Assembly (NCBI GenBank): GCA_963070105.1
Contig: OY718806.1
Span: 3,072,865 to 3,136,864, forward strand
Direction of reading: 5' to 3'
DNA from: Litomosoides sigmodontis
Taxonomy: Eukaryota; Nematoda; Chromadorea; Rhabditida; Onchocercidae
DNA length: 64,000 nucleotides
The position numbers and the translations under genes were made by a program. Under the pieces are notes generated by a model. The model saw only the letters and a program-made list of their open reading frames with translations. It did no database searches and was not told the DNA's origin. Below, piece by piece: positions 40,140 to 51,559 of this stretch. How positions within the stretch are numbered: the stretch's first letter is position 1; each line of letters starts with the position of its first letter.

Positions 40140-40300
40140 CATGCACAAAAAAACCTTCGCCGGTAGGCGCCCGAAAAACCAACTTCCATTTGTCTTTAAC
40201 TAACAATACTAACAATAATCCACGAAAAATTGGGACACGGATTTTTTAGAATTCACCGGCAAAGTAGGCACGCCGGAGCCAACTTGAATTTAACATTCTA
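40140..40300. repeat. G+C-rich diverged repeat pair with hairpin
   Basis: A segment around CGCCGGTAGGCGCC (about 40157) resembles one around CACCGGCAAAGTAGGCACGCC (about 40254); both are followed by CCAACTT. CCGGC and GCCGG arms around 40256-40276 can pair. It stands out from the very AT-rich flanks. The minus frame through the first copy reads KWKLVFRAPTGEGFFVHGI, so it may be a decayed or orphan exon. Confidence 0.45.
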
Positions 40301-42305
40301 AAAAAAAAAACTTTAATCCACTCCAACCAGTCAGTAACGTCACACCATCAGCTCCTACCACCTTCCTAATTCGAAGAAATATAATTTATTATCCTAACAT
40401 TAGAAATGGAATTTAAATCTCTTTAAAGATTAATAAATGAAAAAGCTGTGACACTTCCTACCAACTTTTTCACTCAAACTCATTAGGTTATTGCGGTGAA
40501 ATCATTGCAAAACTTGAGGATTTTCTTGAATTAACAGAAAATGTCAGCTGTATTACACAAATACTCCCGTAAAACAAGAATAACAATCATGAAGCTTTAT
40601 CGATGAGATTATTTTTTCGATATGAAAACAGGTACTTATTAACTTCACTGACAAATATCAAGAATTTACGAAAGATGAAGTATTACACATTTTGATTGCT
40701 TGCATTTTAAGCGACAATAAAATGAATTTAATACTTATTTTTCATAAATACACAAGGGTGAACTATAAAAGACCCGAAGTTGCAGAACAATTCATATACA
40801 CCAACTGAAAATATTTAGTACCATGAAAAGGCATTCGTTTGCTTGTTAATAAGTTAGCTTAAAATTAGGGATAAGTAAAAATCGTACCACTGAAAACGTA
40901 AAAAATTCCATAATGAATTCACGCGGCAGCAATCACATAACACCTTAAAATCTTTTAAAGTATTGCTCATATTTTCCACACGTATGAAACTATAATAGTG
41001 CCTAGAAAAAAAAATCTCGATACTGCATTCATGTGAAATACCGCTGTAGAGATTATACAAAGCGAGAGTATGAAATTGAGATGCAGTAAAAGGTTGTGAA
41101 AACAATAGATTAGAGCTAAGACCGGGACAATTCGAAGATATAAGAGATTTATTTTCAGCATTCCCTACTGGTTTCCACGACAGTTGAAGGTGAAGATATA
41201 CGCAGGAATTTATTGTAATAATAAGCAACATTTTTTTCTGCCTTGAACCAACTGCACAAAAATAACCCTAAAAGCTAAAAAAATAAACATAACCAGAGAA
41301 AAACGAGTAATATCAAAACAGAATGAGGTGAAAACTATGTCAAATACATCTTTAATTTCATAACCAATTCTCGTTCCATTTTTTGTGAGAAACTTTTTAT
41401 CAGTCATTTTCTTCCCCAGTAAAAAATGTTCAATACATCATCCATGATCAAACTTATGACCCCAACAGACAAATAGCCTTATATTTGGAAAGCAAAAACT
41501 TTATAAACTCAAAATTTTGAATTCCAAGACATATTTTCATAATACATAACTTTCACGAAATACCAACGCTTTGAAGAAATGAATGACATTGCGGAGAATA
41601 CTAGAAATGATAAAGAAATGCATTATCAAACAGTTAAAGTAATTGCAATAGTTTTCTAATAGACTGAAGACTATCATATTAAATAGAACAAAGTATTTGA
41701 GCAGTTCATATCTATGAGTCGTCAAGTGTAATGCTTTATAAATCCATCGTCTCTCTGTACCTGTATTAGATATGTTTCAACTGATAATAAGAGAAGTAAA
41801 CGACTGTCTATTTGAGCGCAGGATTGTATGAAGGACGCCAGTTATGAAGCAGAAAATGATTAGTGCCTAGTTAGCACAAACTGATAAAACACTACCTCGA
41901 AATTGTTACAGGCAATATTCACACCTCAATGGCTTTAACATCAGTATGATAACAGCATTCAACTGTAGACTGATCCGGGAAGTGCCACAAGTTTCAAATG
42001 AAAAGCTGCTTGCTTGAAATTCAAATTTGTGAGGACTGATTTCCACTTGCATAAAATCATTTTAGCAGAAAATTTATACAATTCCCATCACTAGTTTTTC
42101 GTTGTTCACTCACCACCACTTATACAATCAGCTTTTCTGCAACATATTTGGACACTAAGAAGTGGTAAGACTGGTATCACAATTGACTACTTGCTAAGTT
42201 AGCATATTTTAGTAAAACAATTTTTAATATCACTTCATTATAAGTTTGCCACTTGTTGCTATTAAAATAAAAAATGTAAACAATGAACTGAAAGATTATA
42301 AAGTA

Positions 42306-43745
42306 TTACAAGTGATTGGTCCAGTTATACGTAGTAAAAAGCGAAAAATTTGCAGCAGTATTAGTTTTCGGGGAATTTGGTGCTTGAACTGGTAACAAAA
42401 AATCATGCTGGTCATAATAACTTCTATATATTTGTGGTTCCGACACAGAACGCTTTAGTCTTGGAAGATGAGCTGAGGCACGTTCAAGATAAATGAGAAC
42501 CTGGAAAATCATAGCATGAAAAAACTGTCTTTATAAGGAATACGATCACACTTACAATGCAGTTATGACTGTAAAAATAAATAAGAACATATGTTAACCT
42601 GCTCAAATTCCGGACGCTCGTCTCGGCAAAATTTAATACATTTTTCAAGCAATGCCAACAAGCCCTTAGGTGTGTCGTGGCGCACTTTCGTCAAGTCAGG
42701 TTTCAAATAACCACGGCCAACCATGAACAAAATCTAAATTTTTTAAAATTAAATAAGTCTCAAACTGCAACGTCAAGAGACAGTACTCAAAAGAGGCAAA
42801 CCTGATCCCTACTATTGACATGTGAATAAGGTAAAACTCCTGACAGCAATTCGAATAAACAAATGCCAAACGAATATACATCAGAAAGACTGGTGTATGG
42901 ATTTGTGTCTTGCATCCTTATCACTTCCGGAGCCTAAATGCCTTTATGCTTAATGATTAATATTACTTTGGAAGTCGAACAGGAAATTCAGTATTCGTAG
43001 TAATTTATATATATATATAACAATAAAAACAGATAAAATGAAAGTTATACCATCCAAAGAATACTGCCAGTTGGCTGCTGATTTTGTTGTCCACCATTCC
43101 ACCGAGTTTTGACCGTGGCCAAACCAAAATCGCCAATTTTAACTGTACCATCATCGGTTAAAAAAATGTTGTTCGTCTTAAGATCCCTAAAATTATGAAA
43201 TTTTAAAAATAATTTGTCAGAACTGTTGGTGACATATTACTGAAATACAATCGAAATAAGTCAGTAAGACAGCAAATATTATAGAAATTATCATGATACG
43301 TAAAGTATTAAACAAATCAATACTTCAGGCATTTCAGGATGGAAACATGAAAAAGATGAACCTGTGAATGATGTGACGGGAGTGCAAATAATTCATCCCC
43401 TGAGCAATCTGCTTGCAAATATCAATAACTGATGATATTTCGAAGTCCACTCGGGGTTCATTCACATGTATTTGTCTATATAAAGAAGATCCTTCACACC
43501 ACTGAAACCGTCAGCGATAATGAAGAGAAAGTACAGGAAAGCAGTAATGAAGAATAGACGTTAGTACTAAGTCAATACCTGAGTGACAATTGCAAGATCT
43601 GGTTCGCGCATCCAACCCATGAAAAGTAAAACATTTGCATGTCTTGTTTTCTTTAACACACCAACTTCATTTTTGAAGGCTTGAAGCTGAGCAGGACTTG
43701 GTTCGCCCACATTTAATTTCTTAATTGCCACTTTCCCTGAAGATT

Positions 43746-43802
<57 letters not shown>

Positions 43803-46642
43803 GTGTATATATATATGTATATCCAGTAATCCAGTATATCAGTTAACTTAACTACATATGATAAGAAATTACGCAGAACTTCCAGACGTAATGACGACCC
43901 CGTCATTTAGCAAAGTAGCTACGGCTAAAGCAAATGAAATCCAAAGATTCAAATCTTACCAAAATAACTGCCCAAATACACAGTACCAAAGGAACCACTG
44001 CCAATTTTCTTGTGATATGTTACCAAATCACGATCGATTTCCCAACCTTCCATCAAAATTCGCTGCTTTAATTTCTCTTTATAATCACCCTGAATGCATA
44101 ACATGTAAAGCGCAATTCCTTAGATTCTCATGTTATGAGGTTATAAGGTAAGAAAACATTGAGGCTTACGTCGTGGAATTCACCCAATCGATCAGAGGAG
44201 ACAGACGACCTACTGCTCGGTCCTTTAATTGGAATTTTGTCGTTTGGACCTGAATTCAAACATAGAGATTTATGATAATGTGCAACCAAATTAAACTAGT
44301 AAAAAAATATTGCGTCACTACACTTAATTTGAGTTGATGAGAATGCAACAAGCCAAATCAACTAATAAATTATACTTTTGCTGCGAAAGCGAAAACCAAA
44401 TGTCTTCTGTGGAGGTGCAGATTGTGGCGGTGTAAGGGGCAATCTCGAACTGAAATCATACGTAGCTCCAGAATAAGCCAGTGGAGGGGACGAGCTCGTT
44501 GAGGACGGTGAAGTGATGAAACATGGTGATCCCATTCCTGCCAGTGTCGATGGATGTAAACGATTCGATCTCCGATTACTAGCCAGCTGCCAATCTCGAA
44601 GACTCGAAAAATTTGCCGGTTTCGCTGTCCTTGTTGTTCCTACATAAACATTACAAATTCAACGAAATCAGAGGTAGAATGAGTTGATTTTCGTAACGGC
44701 AATACTGTTAAACAAAAAGAACACACCAGATCATTTCAAAAACAAATTTGACAATAAATCTATGGCCAGAAATTAAAATATAAGGAAATACCTGATGGCT
44801 GAACAAGCACGTGAACATTACTGTTCAATGCGTCTAGCACTTTCTGAAAAATTTCCACGTATTAGACAACATGTTTTTGAGGTCCTCATTCCAAACCAAA
44901 TAATAGAGATTCCACATAATTCTGAAATTCTTAAGTTAACCATTTCACGTAGCGCTTCGTCTTTTGTTATTTCATAAATATTGGGAGCTGATGACGAACG
45001 ATCCCGAGATGATTCATTTATTCCAATCGCGACTTCAGATCGGCCTGGCAAACGCATGGCTTGCTGATGCGAAATACCCACACGATTCGGAAGGGGATCT
45101 AGAAGGCAAATATTTATAGCTACCGTCAATTAAATTTTAAACGCATAAGTATAGAAGATGCAAATGAATCTGACAAAACCCACCGAACTTTAAATTTTGG
45201 TTCAAAAATAGAGCAAAAAAAAACACCTGCAGCAGGGCTTTGGAAGTGCTGGATTATTTCGGCAACAAGTGCTGCATTTGGACCCTCATACTGATCACAT
45301 ATATCTCTCAATTTATTTGCCATACGTACATCATGAGAAATTTGCTGCATACGATCGCAATAATTTGGAACTTTAAAACCACATTTCTGATGAAATGTAA
45401 ATTGGCATAGTTCACATCGATATCCCTAAATGTACTGTTAGAAAATAGATTGCGACTAATGATGCTGCTGTACCTATCCTGCTTCAATAAAGAAACGAAG
45501 TAACTTCAGTAATTTTAATTTCTAAAGATCTTATTTCTCAGCAGTGATTTCACTGGACATTTAAATTTAAGTTTGAATATAAACAGGAAGTTTGCAATAT
45601 GCCGGTAGGTACAACAGACCCAATGAATTCGAAGTAACACTCCGAGTCTAAAATTATATCACCCTTCTCTGAACAATTGCTAATTACAAATGATTAATGA
45701 CGACAAAACGTCTTTAAAAAACTGAGGATTTACTTTATTTGTAGATTATAACAACTATAGCCGACAAAAACTTCAATTTTAATTCAATTCTGTTATAAAT
45801 TGGAAAAACTAACTTGCAGCCATATCTGTTTGTGACATACATCACAGAATGCTACTGATAAAAAGGTTTTCCGTACAAAACTGTGTTTGATAGATACCAA
45901 TATAGAGAGATATGCACTGTGTACCCAAAGCTCCTTCTTTTCCAGCGTCTAAAACATGCATCAAAAACATACAAAAAGATAGCACATAAGATTATACACT
46001 TTGGAAGATAATAAAAATAGTTGAAAATGCAATGAAAATCTCAATTATATACTGAATTGTTATTTTACATTGGATAATGTTTCCAAATCCATGCTAAGGT
46101 CGATACGTGGACTGGAAGGGTCACCGCCAATACATACTCTGCACATCTGAGGCAATATTGCACGCTTCTCCAAGATCTTAGCAATAGCATCTCGTGCCAG
46201 GATTCCAGGTTTGACCTCCACCTACAAAATAGGCATAGTTCGCATGATTACTTACAGTCCGTGATAAAAGAAAATCAAAAAGGTTTCATACAAAATAAAA
46301 GAAATTACAAACTTTCGAGTGCTGATTGAAAGGAAGATGAAGGAGAATTAACGAGTCGCTTAGCCGTTTGGGTGAAGTACACGGCGAAGGGATGCCACTG
46401 CCTCGTCCACTATAGACATTCTGGAAATACGTGCATTTCATTTGAAAAAATGGCAGTCAAAAAAATATAATATCATGCCGAGGACTTCTGAAAATAATTC
46501 TTTTTTTTTTTAAAATGATAAACGACAGAGAAGCAAACAACAAGGCAATGCTTACAGGCGATGATGGACTGATAAGTGGTGACAAAGACTGTGAAGCTTG
46601 ATATGCAGAACACCCCTCCGCAACGTCGTCCACCAAAGACAT
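42306..46642 (-). CDS. lin-45: Raf serine/threonine kinase, LIN-45 type
   Basis: MAP3K that binds Ras-GTP and phosphorylates MEK. Exons (minus): 46642-46556, 46420-46313, 46221-46069, 45948-45814, 45425-45227, 45098-44949, 44639-44376, 44249-44170, 44089-43960, 43736-43579, 43501-43362, 43186-43051, 42933-42802, 42733-42599, 42500-42306; total 733 residues. Domains: Ras-binding about 52-130 ([17 protein letters not shown]); C1 zinc finger 138-186 with the full His/Cys set; CR2 14-3-3 site RDRSSSAPN at 259-267; [12 protein letters not shown] linker; kinase with GSGSFGTV (422-429), VAIKKLN, HRDLKTNN (534), DFG (554), APEVIRMQ; C-terminal 14-3-3 site RSVSEP around Ser689. The start is the ATG at 46642, 14 nt past a CATCTAG acceptor at 46657 that suits trans-splicing; an upstream exon in phase 1 is not excluded. 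The exon-6 donor (CTAC|GTGAAA) was chosen by phase. C. elegans LIN-45 is about 80 residues longer. Confidence 0.93.
43750..43799. repeat. (TA)n microsatellite next to a Raf splice acceptor
   Basis: About 25 TA units inside the intron between Raf exons 44089-43960 and 43736-43579. The array ends about a dozen bases before the AG acceptor on the minus strand, where the branch region would normally lie. A shorter TA block sits at 43805-43821. Confidence 0.95.
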
Positions 46643-48730
46643 CTTTACCAGACCATCTAGATGCACAGAAGTTATAAAAATTTTTGATCGATATTACTAA
46701 TTGAATGACAAGGATAAAAGAGGAATGAAAGTGATACACAGCCAGCCTCATTTCAGATCCTTTCTTCAGTACCATTTTTTCATTCCCTCCTCAGCAAGAC
46801 TTGGCATTAATTTAACGGAGCTCAATTTCATATGCGATCCCACTTCAGCACTACCTTGCTTTCTACTGTTACAGAACGTAATCCTTTTCTCCCAGTTCAA
46901 GCATACACTTTTACACTTTTATAATTGTCAATACATACTTTCCCTAAATTTACCCTGAAATGTTATTAAAATCCAGGAAAACAAATGACTAATGCTTTAA
47001 TCAGCAAGTAATTTCCATCTATTGAATAAGTTTCACAACAGCTTTAAGTTCAGGAGGGAGTGCATTGCAGAAATTAATATATGCCTAATTCTGTTCCAGA
47101 CAAAATCAAAGCAAGAGTAATTCAGAACCACAAAATGCTTTGCTTTTAGTATCTTACTTAAAAGACAGAGCATTGTGTAGATAACATCATCTCCGTTATT
47201 TGAGATCCACATTCCTTACTCCGAATTCTGCCTCAGTGCAAATGAAATCCAGCATTCCTTCTACAGCTTTACATTCCATTAAAGGAATATGGGAATCGCT
47301 TGGACGATAATATGAGTGACTGGATACACGATACAGTTCACAACGAAGCCATTCATAACTCAGTAGCACGACGCCCAGTATAAAACAATATAAAACACAA
47401 AAATATAGAAACCACCTTACCCCTCTCTGAGCGCGTCCAACGTTTTCAACCACTACCACAAACACGCCGCCATAATTGATGAAGAAATCAGGTAGCGCTT
47501 AGCAAACATGAAAAGTTTATGCTACATTAAGTCACCATTATGAAACTAACGGATCTGGCAAATATTCACTATCGCAAACCTCAATCGCAATGCCATTTGA
47601 ATCTTCAATAGAAATGTGATATGAATGGATCTAGAAATCAAAGCATCAGTAAGTGAGAACAATGACATCAAATTGAATAGTTTTATTTCATTTGCAAAAT
47701 AAGCATATGACAAACACCGAAAAAATAAATACACCGTTACTTTTTTTTACAGACATACACATTTTGCAAAAGAGAACATTGAAAATATGAAGGAAAACGA
47801 CTTTACCAGAGTAGATTGCTTCGATGATAAGGCGCAAAAAATTGAAAAAAAGTTGGGTATGGTACTGGCTGAACAACAAAACAGAAATGTACGCTCAATT
47901 CCATTCGGTGACCAGCACCGGATTTCATTCCTTTAATGCCGATTAGTCAACTCAAACTCATTATGGAAACAACTGAATAGTATAAGACCTTTTATCATAG
48001 TCGTATTCAATATATTTTTGCCTTCAAAAAATTCGCTGCATCCTATATAGATTTTGGAAAAAATTTTTCAGTTCCATAGGGTTCGGTAGCCATAGTTACG
48101 TAAAAAATGAATCGTAAATAAACCGTGATCGACACTAATACAACATGTGAGATTCAAATAACATTACAACGTATATGTTCACCGAAACTAAACAATGCAA
48201 CCCTTTTTAGGTTGTTTATGAAAAGACAAAAAAAATCCTGCAATAGCATTCAAAAAACACATTCGACTGGTTTGAATCAAACCTAATTCAGAACCGATAA
48301 TATATATCATAAAGAATTCCTAATTTCGCAACATCAACAACAGTTATAATAATTTCAATACTGTTTCTAATTTCGGTTAAAATAAAACAAATTTACAAAA
48401 CTTCAAAAGGAGATGGAGATATATGTATAACTCGGGATTGATTTATTGGCATTGATTCACTGTGGTGAAAAGTCGATCGAATTCCGAACTTTTCCGCCTT
48501 ACCCCGTTTTTTGATAAATCACTATAAAAACTTTAAATCAAAACCTCATTAATCTGAAATTTATATTGGACATAATTTCAGAATTTTATGTCAGAAAATC
48601 AAGTTTAGCAGAAATCGGCGATATATTTTAAACAATAATTTTCCTCAAGTTTCGTATTTATCCGGATAAAAGATAGCTGAAAGGGCTTTTGTTAACTTAC
48701 CTCATTTCTCGACTAAATAGACGAAACTGA
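46643..48730. other. Intergenic region between Raf and GPAT genes
   Basis: 2.1 kb on the Raf 5' side and the GPAT 3' side. Contains the CTAG acceptor at 46657. A minus frame around 47275-47215 (MECKAVEGMLDFICTEAEFG, then a GTAAGG donor) looks exon-like but leaves in phase 0, which does not fit the phase-1 Raf exon. Nothing else is supported. Confidence 0.45.
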
Positions 48731-51537
48731 TTACCTATTCGGCGAAATACTCTTGTATTTCATGTCGTCTGAGAACACCACACCATCATGATGAGATTCA
48801 GAATTTTCCATTGCCCGATCACCAGTTGCGGAAATATCTGCTGATAATAGAATTTCAAGTTTAATACGAGAAAAAGTATGTTAGTCGAAAATTTACGATA
48901 AAATCCACTAGATACGCTTGGAAAGTAATGAAAACCTAAAGCTCACATCCAATTGTTCTCATTTCAGGAGTAGAGATACACTTTTTCATATCGTCCGAAA
49001 AATATCGCGCGAGACGCCGGAAATATCTGAAAAAAAGATTGAAATTTGACAACTTGAAAATAACAAACAAGAAAAAAAGCACGACTTTAAGAAAATGGGC
49101 TAGACGAACTTTTGTTGCTGATGCAAAATTAATTTAGGTGGCACGCGACTTCGTTTTAATTCCCCGTCCCACTGAAGATCAACAAGTCCACCACGCATAG
49201 CTATTTCCTTCTTCACGCGATTAGCGAAATCAACTGCATTTTCATTAGGCTGAAAAACAATCTCGATAACTGAGGACTCTATATTCTTCAAGTAGATTAT
49301 GAACTATAAAAAAAATTCCTTCTATTTCATGATATCAATCAAATAATTCTAATAGAAACTTATTTTCCTGTTTTGCAACTGGTTTCTTCTGATTTGTTTA
49401 AGCAGGAAAAGACTTTACCAAGCTTCGATCTACATTTTTGACTATATGATAGGAAAAAAACTCACAAATTTTTTCATAGGTTCCAAATACCACACATCGC
49501 ATATAATCGCCCATGAAGTAAGCATACGAAAGCAATTCTCAAACCAACCATGTTGGCTACTATTCCAAAAGGGATCACCAAAACGAGAGTCATATTTCAT
49601 TGCGATTGGATAGATTGTTGTTCCAACCTTAAAACATTAGTTTGGCATATTAAGGCAAAACTACTTGAGAAAACGCATTAAGTACTAATAAAATAAGCGA
49701 TATATAGCACACCTCGAATGATCCTTTCTTGAACATCATCACTGAAGTATTATTGATGCATGTACCTTCAGGGAAAATCAAGATTGGAAGCAAATTCTTA
49801 TTATCAACATGTTCTTTCAACCTAAAAATTATTTGAAAAATTGTTTAAAAAGTCTCGAACATAACCAGATGCCAAATGAAAATCCCAAAATTACATGCAC
49901 TATCTTTTTGTGAATCATAACCTGTTTGTGAATTTGGGTTCAACGTAACATATTGATCTAGTCATTATTCAGTTCGAAAACGGTTTGTAAAAAATTTTTA
50001 ACGATTTACTTTTCCGCAACATATGATCGATCTCGAATTTCACTTCGCTCAAACCATATATGCGAACTTGCTCTACTAAGAGCGCGTTGCAGAATTCCAA
50101 GGAAACCACTATGACGTTGTCCAACCAAATCATATGCACAATCCATACTAAGTATCATAACATCAATTGGTGACGTATGGTTTGCAACACAAATTCCTTA
50201 AAAAAATGATTTTGGTAACCACAAATGGTATGTATTTCATATACTAAAAATCTAACTTGATTAACGTAAGAATATTTACCCCCATTTTGAGCCCGATTTT
50301 CACGATTATTAAATGTGATGACAGCAGATACACAAGTGGATAAAATCTGATGACCACATAGTAGACAACGCTCATTGAACCACCGCTTCTGTGATCCATC
50401 CGGCAATAATCCAATCACGGCAGTACTAACAATGATGAAGCTAACACCAGTGAGTAAGAGAACCAAACGCATCGGAAGTAAAACTGTATATCGAAACAAA
50501 AATCCCAGTGCCCAAATAACTGATAACTTCCAACTGCAAAACGTGGTAGAAACATGTGTTACGCTGAGTTCGACCAAATCAGATTACAGAAATAAAAAGC
50601 GCACTTAATAAACTGATTGAAAGATAAGCTAGTTCGAGTAAGCATGTTCCATGAAACGAGCTGTTCAGCTTCAAACCTACTGGTAACATCATCCTGGATA
50701 ACTGCCTCGATACCTGCCTGAAATTATTTATAAGACCCATAAAACTTTATTTCAAAGGTGAATCTAACTCATGCTGACAACACATGAAGAGCTCATCTTA
50801 TACAATCATGTTCATACGTAACAACAAACATTTGCTTAAAACACCCAAACAATCTTAATTGCAGTTATGCCCAACAGGTAATTTTTATATTTTCCGCCCG
50901 TTATCATTAATTCAAAACCTTGACAAAATGCATACTGTCGCGTACAACCGTCCAACCCCGAATGCTAGCAATTTGTTGTCCATTTTCATCATCAAAATGC
51001 ACCGATGTTTCTCGGAATATTATCCCTGAAGAAATATCTGTAGTTTTATTGTCATAATTGTGAGGTATTGAGTAGTGAAGAAATGCTTAATAATAAATCT
51101 CACTTGGTCCGGAATGTCGCCTTTTTCGACCTTTTATTACTTTCTCACCCATAAAATCATCAGTAGCAGTCAGATATTCCATTTCGAGACTCGAACTGTC
51201 CATATCGTCACTGCCATTTACTTTCATGCATAGATTTTGTGAATTCTGGTTTTTCTCTTTTGCTGACAAATGTATTTGCCGAGCGCTCCACTACAACATT
51301 AAAAGTATAAATGTGATTCTTTCTGGTCAAATGTGAAGCGTTTTATGATCTGTTATGGCGTTAGGATAAAAATATTACCTCAAATATCTTGAGTAAACAG
51401 CTCACATAATAATGGTTAAAACCAACAGATTGACCAAATAATGAGAGAGTCACAATCGTTAAGACCAATAATAAAACTGTTGGGAAGAATATAGTACAAA
51501 ATAAAATAAATAAATATTCTGCTGTGAAATCTATCAT
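48731..51537 (-). CDS. ER glycerol-3-phosphate acyltransferase, GPAT3/4 type
   Basis: Transfers an acyl group from acyl-CoA to glycerol-3-phosphate, the first step of glycerolipid synthesis, at the ER membrane. Exons (minus): 51537-51379, 51290-51104, 51025-50919, 50717-50605, 50533-50280, 50196-50010, 49821-49713, 49627-49466, 49249-49110, 49026-48947, 48840-48731; 535 residues. Hydrophobic segments at about 5-40 and 195-235 fit this family. Catalytic motif NHTSPID (His280, Asp285), substrate motif FPEGTC (352-357), then GSFE, YPIAMKYD, CDVWYLEPM, FANRVK and GGLVDLQWDG match GPAT3/4 residue for residue in spacing. The acceptor at 49249 (TTTTTCAG) restores the family length; the frame also runs open to 49303. 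The stop overlaps a donor-like AG|GTAATC. The start ATG is 16 nt past a TTTACAG acceptor. C. elegans relatives are acl-4 and acl-5; I cannot choose between them. Confidence 0.92.
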
Positions 51538-51551
51538 CGTACCTTGAATTT

Positions 51552-51559
51552 TTCTGTAA
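51552..51559 (-). promoter_or_regulatory. Probable trans-splice acceptor of the GPAT mRNA
   Basis: The minus strand reads TTTTCAAATTTACAG and then a 16-nt leader to the ATG at 51537. A strong AG acceptor so close to the start, with no 5' exon seen nearby, suits spliced-leader addition. An ordinary 5' UTR intron is the alternative. Confidence 0.4.

Larger units (their letters stand above)
35260..42305. other. 7-kb region without a supported gene
   Basis: Lies 5' of the phosphatase and 3' of Raf, both minus. The missing 5' exon(s) and promoter of the phosphatase probably lie here. The frame at 37622-38011 (plus, 129 codons) and a G+C-richer minus frame at 36882-37064 are the longest candidates. 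Neither has a family I recognise or a splice partner. An imperfect CA/TA microsatellite lies at 36236-36315. Confidence 0.45.

Noticed and set aside
40854..41231. 125-codon minus-strand frame
   Set aside because: No family, no signal of conserved motifs and no matching splice sites.
49250..49303. Upstream acceptors for the GPAT exon (49303 and 49285)
   Set aside because: They would insert up to 18 residues into a block whose length matches GPAT3/4 exactly when the TTTTTCAG acceptor at 49249 is used.
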